Below are positions 15,478-19,071 of a stretch of DNA of 19,071 nucleotides, in pieces. The notes beneath the pieces are model-generated. The model did not search any database and was not told where the DNA came from. It saw nothing but the letters and a program-made list of their open reading frames with translations. The translations under genes and the position numbers were made by a program. Numbering within the stretch: the first letter of the stretch is position 1; each line of letters opens with the position of its first letter. Source of the DNA: JBCAWW01 sp039024315. GTDB taxonomy: Bacteria > Bacteroidota > Bacteroidia > J057. The stretch spans positions 1 to 19,071 of the forward strand of contig JBCCQN010000159.1 of assembly GCA_039024315.1 (NCBI GenBank). The letters are read 5' to 3'.

Positions 15478-16968
15478 CTATGTGTTTTGTGTTTTCTTAG
15501 GAGGGGGAGGTGGGCAATATCTTCCAGGGGCGATGAGATGATTAGGATCAAGGGAGTTTTTAATATTGACGATTGTGGACCAATAATTACTCTCGGCATC
15601 TTGATATAAGTCAGCCATCTGTTGAACATTAGCGCGATAAGGCTGGAGGCCTAGTTTGGCTAGTAGTTCGTGAACTTGAGCGTTCCATTGGTGTGCTAAG
15701 GAGATGGAACGCTTATCATTGCGGTCAAAAAACACCCGGAAAAAGCCTTCCAGTGCGGTCGGGGTCATACCGACAAAGTTGTAAAAAGCTTGTACGTTGA
15801 GTCTATTAGATAGACGATCAATTTCATCAATTAGCTGCACCAAAACGCTACTTTCAAAGGGGACAGCCGGTAAGGCACAAACAAAACCGATCACGTCTCG
15901 ATTCTGATCAATCTCAAAATCGTCCTTCAATTCAACGCCACCGAGCTTGGCCATGGTTTCTAAGGCATAGTTGGTGGGTTCGCCCTGGTACATTTTGGCG
16001 ATGGTCGTGAGGTATTCTGGCTCTGTTTTGGTAGGCATCTGATCGCTACGATAAAAGCGCAAATCATCACATAAATGGCCCAGACGGTGTCTGATCTCGA
16101 GCATGGCGGCTTCTTGCATACTCTGGCTGCCATTGATTGAGGCATTGGAAAACCAATGACCTCTTTCCATTTGTTGGCCAGCGCTGGTACGTGGATCTTT
16201 ATAGACGGTGAGTAGCAAGCCATCTTGGATGATATTTTCCTCTCTTAAAGCAAATAGGGCATCAGTCAAAGGTGCTAAATTTGCCTCCGGTGCGATCAAG
16301 CCCATCAAACGATGGCTTTTCCGCTTTTCTAGTTGGACTACCATCGCGGTGACTACCCCCATATTGGACTGGGTAAACAAACCTCTCAAGTCTGGACCTA
16401 TACCCGGTGCGTAAACTATCTTGTGTTTGGGATTTTTTGCAGTCTCATGCCAATGCCCCCCAACGCGGATGATCGTACCATCTGCCAAGACTACTTCGAC
16501 GCCCAGTAGGTATTTATAGCGATGACCACGCACGCAGACCCCTCTTTCTAGCATATTACCTATGACAGAAGTATTGATGCCCGAGCCCGTCATCGGAAAG
16601 ATGAGCTGCGGAAATTCTTTTTTGAGATGTTGGTAGAGATCCCCTTGAGTAACGCCTGGTTCAATAATCGCATAGCGAAGTCTTGGGTTGACTTCTCGGA
16701 TACGATTCATGGGACCCAAATTAAGCAGGATGTTCTGCTTCGTAATTGGAAGTGCAGAGCCCAGACCCCAGTTACGGCCTGTGCTGATTGGATAAACGGG
16801 TATAGAACGCTTTTGGGCTTCGTGAAGCACTTGCTGTACCTCGGCGATGCTCGTTGCCTCTCTTACCTCAGCAATTGAAGGGCTGGGGTATTCGGTGAGA
16901 TTGGCCTCATATTTACGTTCTATTGCCTGTTTTGCCTTTACAAGAGCTTGTAGTTTAGTAGGTTTCAT
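15478..16968 (-). CDS. FAD-linked oxidase, VAO/PCMH superfamily
   Basis: A 496-residue flavoprotein with the two-domain layout of the vanillyl-alcohol oxidase / 4-cresol dehydrogenase group. The FAD-binding domain has IPVYPISTGRNWGLGSA (residues 56-72), a pyrophosphate-loop region MTGSGINTSVIGNMLERG at 126-143, VEVVLADGTIIRVG at 157-170 and PDLRGLFTQSNMGVVTAM at 192-209. The C-terminal end ...KNSLDPNHLIAPGRY matches the FAD-contacting end of these enzymes, followed by a proline-rich tail PPPPPKK. No signal peptide, so cytoplasmic. It should oxidise an alcohol, hydroxy acid or phenol; the substrate cannot be read by eye, and a covalent flavin site (His or Tyr) was not assigned. First gene of a two-gene unit with the GNAT-like protein. 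Confidence 0.85.
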   Translation of the reverse strand: MKPTKLQALVKAKQAIERKYEANLTEYPSPSIAEVREATSIAEVQQVLHEAQKRSIPVYPISTGRNWGLGSALPITKQNILLNLGPMNRIREVNPRLRYAIIEPGVTQGDLYQHLKKEFPQLIFPMTGSGINTSVIGNMLERGVCVRGHRYKYLLGVEVVLADGTIIRVGGHWHETAKNPKHKIVYAPGIGPDLRGLFTQSNMGVVTAMVVQLEKRKSHRLMGLIAPEANLAPLTDALFALREENIIQDGLLLTVYKDPRTSAGQQMERGHWFSNASINGSQSMQEAAMLEIRHRLGHLCDDLRFYRSDQMPTKTEPEYLTTIAKMYQGEPTNYALETMAKLGGVELKDDFEIDQNRDVIGFVCALPAVPFESSVLVQLIDEIDRLSNRLNVQAFYNFVGMTPTALEGFFRVFFDRNDKRSISLAHQWNAQVHELLAKLGLQPYRANVQQMADLYQDAESNYWSTIVNIKNSLDPNHLIAPGRYCPPPPPKKTQNT

Positions 16969-17317
16969 GAAGGAGCATTCGGCAATACCTAGACAATAAT
17001 ATTACGTTAGTGTACTATTTTCTGTTTCGTTTAAACAAGGGTAAAAATTTATCCCTTAGTATGAATGTTGTTTGTAGATGTTTGTTTCAAGTAGATGAAA
17101 TATATGCTTTAAAAAAGAACAATGAGGGTACATTTTGAGTATTTTCTTTCATCCTTATCCCTGCTCTTAGCCGATCGAAGCTCGGACAAAAGCCCCCCTA
17201 GGAGTTAATTGCCAACTATTTTTAGACACAAACCCATTGAAGCATTACATGCTTAATCAACTGTTTTGTACCGTTTTGCTACTTGATAAAGCAGGGGATT
17301 AGGCTTATTTTCAGGTT
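16969..17317. other. Divergent intergenic region before the oadG-like gene
   Basis: About 350 A+T-rich bases between the minus-strand FAD oxidase and the plus-strand oadG-like gene; both promoters should lie here. The clearest structure is a short inverted repeat at 17237-17260 (listed separately). Several TTTTG-containing stretches near 17262-17280 (for example GTTTTGTACC and GTTTTGCTAC) resemble parts of Bacteroidota promoters, but I could not fit both boxes with correct spacing. Confidence 0.45.
17237..17260. promoter_or_regulatory. Candidate operator palindrome upstream of oadG-like gene
   Basis: AAGCAT-TAC-ATGCTT is a perfect 6-bp inverted repeat with a 3-base centre (17240-17254), framed by TTGA on the left and TCAA on the right. 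It lies about 60 bases before the start codon, a fitting place for a dimeric regulator. No regulator gene is nearby; chance is possible. Confidence 0.3.
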
Positions 17318-17560
17318 ATGAATGAAGCTTTAACCTTATTGGGCAGCGGTATGATCACTATTTTTGTGATCCTATCTTTGGTGGTATTTATGGGTAATGG
17401 TCTGATCAGATTGGTCAATCGATTTAGTAATCAGCCAGTTACGGCAAAGGGCAATATCACGGATCATTCAATACAATCGGAAACTTTAGCGGCAATTGTT
17501 GCCGCTGTTGATCTGACGACTCAAGGCAAAGGGAGAGTCGTTTCGGTCGAAAAAAACTAA
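17318..17560 (+). CDS. OadG-like small membrane subunit of a decarboxylase complex
   Basis: An 80-residue protein with one membrane helix (about residues 7-31, GSGMITIFVILSLVVFMGNGLIRL), then a short polar part (SETLAAIVAAVDLTTQGKGRVVSVEKN). The layout and the ETLAAIVAAV stretch match the gamma subunit of oxaloacetate decarboxylase or methylmalonyl-CoA decarboxylase, which anchors and assembles the sodium-pumping complex. The downstream gene, 35 bases away, is the carboxyltransferase subunit, which supports the call. The beta (OadB) membrane pump and biotin carrier would be expected beyond the window. Confidence 0.75.
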   Translation: MNEALTLLGSGMITIFVILSLVVFMGNGLIRLVNRFSNQPVTAKGNITDHSIQSETLAAIVAAVDLTTQGKGRVVSVEKN

Positions 17561-17595
17561 GATTTCCTCGGCATCTGATACTATCAAGAAATTTT

Positions 17596-19071
17596 ATGGG
17601 CAAACGTATTCAATTTGGCCTCGTGTACCGCGACATGTGGCAATCCTCTGGCAAGTATATGCCTCGTGTCGATCAATTGGTGAGGGTCGCAAAGCCTATC
17701 ATCGAAATGGGCTGCTTCTCAAGAGTCGAAACTAATGGCGGTGGTTTTGAGCAAATCAATCTGCTGTTTGGGGAAAATCCTAACCATTCTGTCAGACAAT
17801 GGACCCAAGCGTTCAACGAAGTTGGGATCAAAACTCATATGCTCGAAAGAGGCTTAAATGGCATCCGCATGAGTCCCGTACCCGCAGATGTGCGTAAGCT
17901 CATGTTTAAGGTGAAAAAGAAGCAAGGAACGGATATCTCCCGCTCTTTTGATGGCCTTAATGACGCACGCAACATCAAGGATTCTATCACCTATGCCAAA
18001 GAAGGGGGGATGATCGCCCAAGCCGCGCTTTCCGTTACCTATTCCCCTGTACATACAGTTGATTACTATGTCAGTCTCGCGCTAGCGCTTATTGAGCATG
18101 GTGCAGACGAGATTTGCATCAAAGACATGGCTGGTATTGGGCGTCCCGCCTCATTGGGTAAAATTGTACACGGTATCAAAGCTAAGTACCCTGATATACC
18201 CGTAACCTATCATGCTCACTCAACTCCGGGTTTTGCGCCGGCTTCCATCCTTGAAGTGGCCAGAGCAGGGGCAGATATCATTGATGTGGGAATGGAGCCG
18301 CTTTCATGGGGAACAGGGCATGTAGATCTACTGACAGCTCACGCGATGCTAAAAGACGCCGGTTTTGAGGTGCCAGATATCAATATGGATGCTTATATGG
18401 AGGTGCGCGTCCTGACGCAAGAATTTATTGATGACTTCCTCGGCTATTACATCAATAAGCGAAACCGCTTTATGAACTCCTTGCTTATCGGACCAGGTCT
18501 CCCCGGTGGTATGATGGGAAGTTTGATGGCTGATCTCGAAAAAAATCTGGCTAGCCTCAATAAATGGCTTGCTAAGCGCGACAAGCCCGCGCTGACCCAA
18601 GACCAACTGTTGATCAAATTGTTTAATGAGGTTGAATATGTCTGGCCACGCCTAGGTTATCCCCCATTGGTGACACCCTATAGCCAGTATGTCAAAAATG
18701 TGGCCCTCATGAATGTCCTACAAATGGAAAAGGGCCGCGAACGTTGGTCTATCATTGCGGATAATGTTTGGGATATGATAGGCGGTAAATCCGGACGATT
18801 GCCGGGGGAGGTCGATCCGGAATTGATGGCCATGGCCAAGGCCCAAAACCGCGAGTTTTTTACAGGACATCCGCAAGAGCTCTATCCCGATCAACTGGAT
18901 GAGTTTCGCAAAGAAATGCAAGAAAACGGCTGGGCGTTCGGCGAAGACGATGAAGAACTGATGGAACTGGCGATGCATCCAGAGCAGTATCGCAACTATA
19001 AATCTGGAAAAGCTAAGGCTGATTTCCTCGCTGATCTAGAAAAACGCAAAGCAGCCGCCAATCCTGCTCCA
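17596..19071 (+). CDS. Biotin-dependent carboxyltransferase / oxaloacetate decarboxylase alpha-like subunit, 3' end cut by window
   Basis: Reading from ATG 17596, the frame stays open for 492 codons to the window end. It carries the carboxyltransferase TIM barrel of OadA, pyruvate carboxylase and transcarboxylase 5S: LVYRDMWQSS with metal-ligand-like Asp13, ISRSFDGLNDARNIKDSI near 114-131, YSPVHTVDYYVSLA near 149-162, CIKDMAG with Lys176 (the carbamylated lysine position), HAHSTPGFAPASI with H206-x-H208, and GADIIDVGMEPLSWGTGH. The following helical region (PLVTPYSQYVKNVAL...) matches the PYC/OadA post-barrel domain. The N-terminal third departs from the usual (L)RDAHQSLxATR and WGGATFD motifs, reading RDMWQSSGKYMPR and TNGGGFEQ, so substrate may differ from oxaloacetate. 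The Ala/Pro-rich end may lead into a biotin-carrier domain. An OadG-like gene precedes it. Confidence 0.82.
   Translation, partial: MGKRIQFGLVYRDMWQSSGKYMPRVDQLVRVAKPIIEMGCFSRVETNGGGFEQINLLFGENPNHSVRQWTQAFNEVGIKTHMLERGLNGIRMSPVPADVRKLMFKVKKKQGTDISRSFDGLNDARNIKDSITYAKEGGMIAQAALSVTYSPVHTVDYYVSLALALIEHGADEICIKDMAGIGRPASLGKIVHGIKAKYPDIPVTYHAHSTPGFAPASILEVARAGADIIDVGMEPLSWGTGHVDLLTAHAMLKDAGFEVPDINMDAYMEVRVLTQEFIDDFLGYYINKRNRFMNSLLIGPGLPGGMMGSLMADLEKNLASLNKWLAKRDKPALTQDQLLIKLFNEVEYVWPRLGYPPLVTPYSQYVKNVALMNVLQMEKGRERWSIIADNVWDMIGGKSGRLPGEVDPELMAMAKAQNREFFTGHPQELYPDQLDEFRKEMQENGWAFGEDDEELMELAMHPEQYRNYKSGKAKADFLADLEKRKAAANPAP
18934..18949. repeat. Dispersed 16-base word, copy in carboxyltransferase gene
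   Basis: GCGTTCGGCGAAGACG, one base different from the main form, read as A-F-G-E-D in a charged linker near the C-terminal side of the visible protein. Confidence 0.6.

Noticed and set aside
17596..19071. Calling the last gene pyruvate carboxylase
   Set aside because: No biotin carboxylase domain precedes the carboxyltransferase barrel; the gene starts directly with the barrel and follows an OadG-like gene.
1..19071. CRISPR arrays, tRNA/rRNA genes, transposases, phage or integrase genes, toxin-antitoxin or defence systems
   Set aside because: Looked for on both strands; no regularly spaced repeats, cloverleaf sequences or matching protein motifs were seen.

Overview
The window (about 19 kb, mid-range G+C) looks like a chromosomal segment of a Bacteroidota bacterium, perhaps from the Saprospiraceae/Lewinella side of the phylum (a guess). 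Two large exported proteins end in type IX secretion (T9SS) C-terminal sorting domains, most genes lack a clear Shine-Dalgarno sequence, and the gene content fits that phylum. I see no tRNA, rRNA, CRISPR array, transposase or phage gene.

Layout. 1-1020 is the 3' part of lepA, tail-to-tail with a small NfeD-type OB-fold protein. 1762-3391 holds two adjacent polyphosphate kinase 2 paralogues closed by a hairpin terminator. 3542-6352 carries an AMP-forming long-chain acyl-CoA synthetase and an MDR-family NADP-dependent oxidoreductase, then a 38-codon exported mini-ORF. 6468-7575 (minus) is a coiled-coil protein with DUF349-like repeats, split by a one-base frameshift. 7969-9471 is a sucrose phosphorylase that ends against a shared bidirectional terminator. 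9527-12274 (minus) is a 915-residue secreted beta-propeller protein with a T9SS tail.

12446-14433 is the most interesting gene pair: an MbnP-like copper protein with a T9SS tail, followed with a 1-base overlap by a di-heme MauG/MbnH-like lipoprotein. In methanotroph homologues MbnH oxidises a tryptophan of MbnP to kynurenine to build a copper site, so this pair may be a surface-displayed version of that maturation system. 14434-14790 is a gene-free block packed with inverted repeats. 14791-16968 (minus) is a two-gene unit of a VAO-type FAD oxidase and a GNAT-like acyltransferase. 17318 to the end holds an OadG-like membrane subunit and a biotin-dependent carboxyltransferase (OadA-like), the latter running off the window.

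Across the window a 16-base DNA word (GCGTTCGGCGAAGCCG and close variants) recurs inside unrelated genes, in both orientations and different reading frames, and also in the intergenic block. This suggests a dispersed DNA-level repeat family. The window is mostly housekeeping and accessory metabolism; the MbnPH pair, the dispersed word and the structured intergenic block are the best candidates for something less described.
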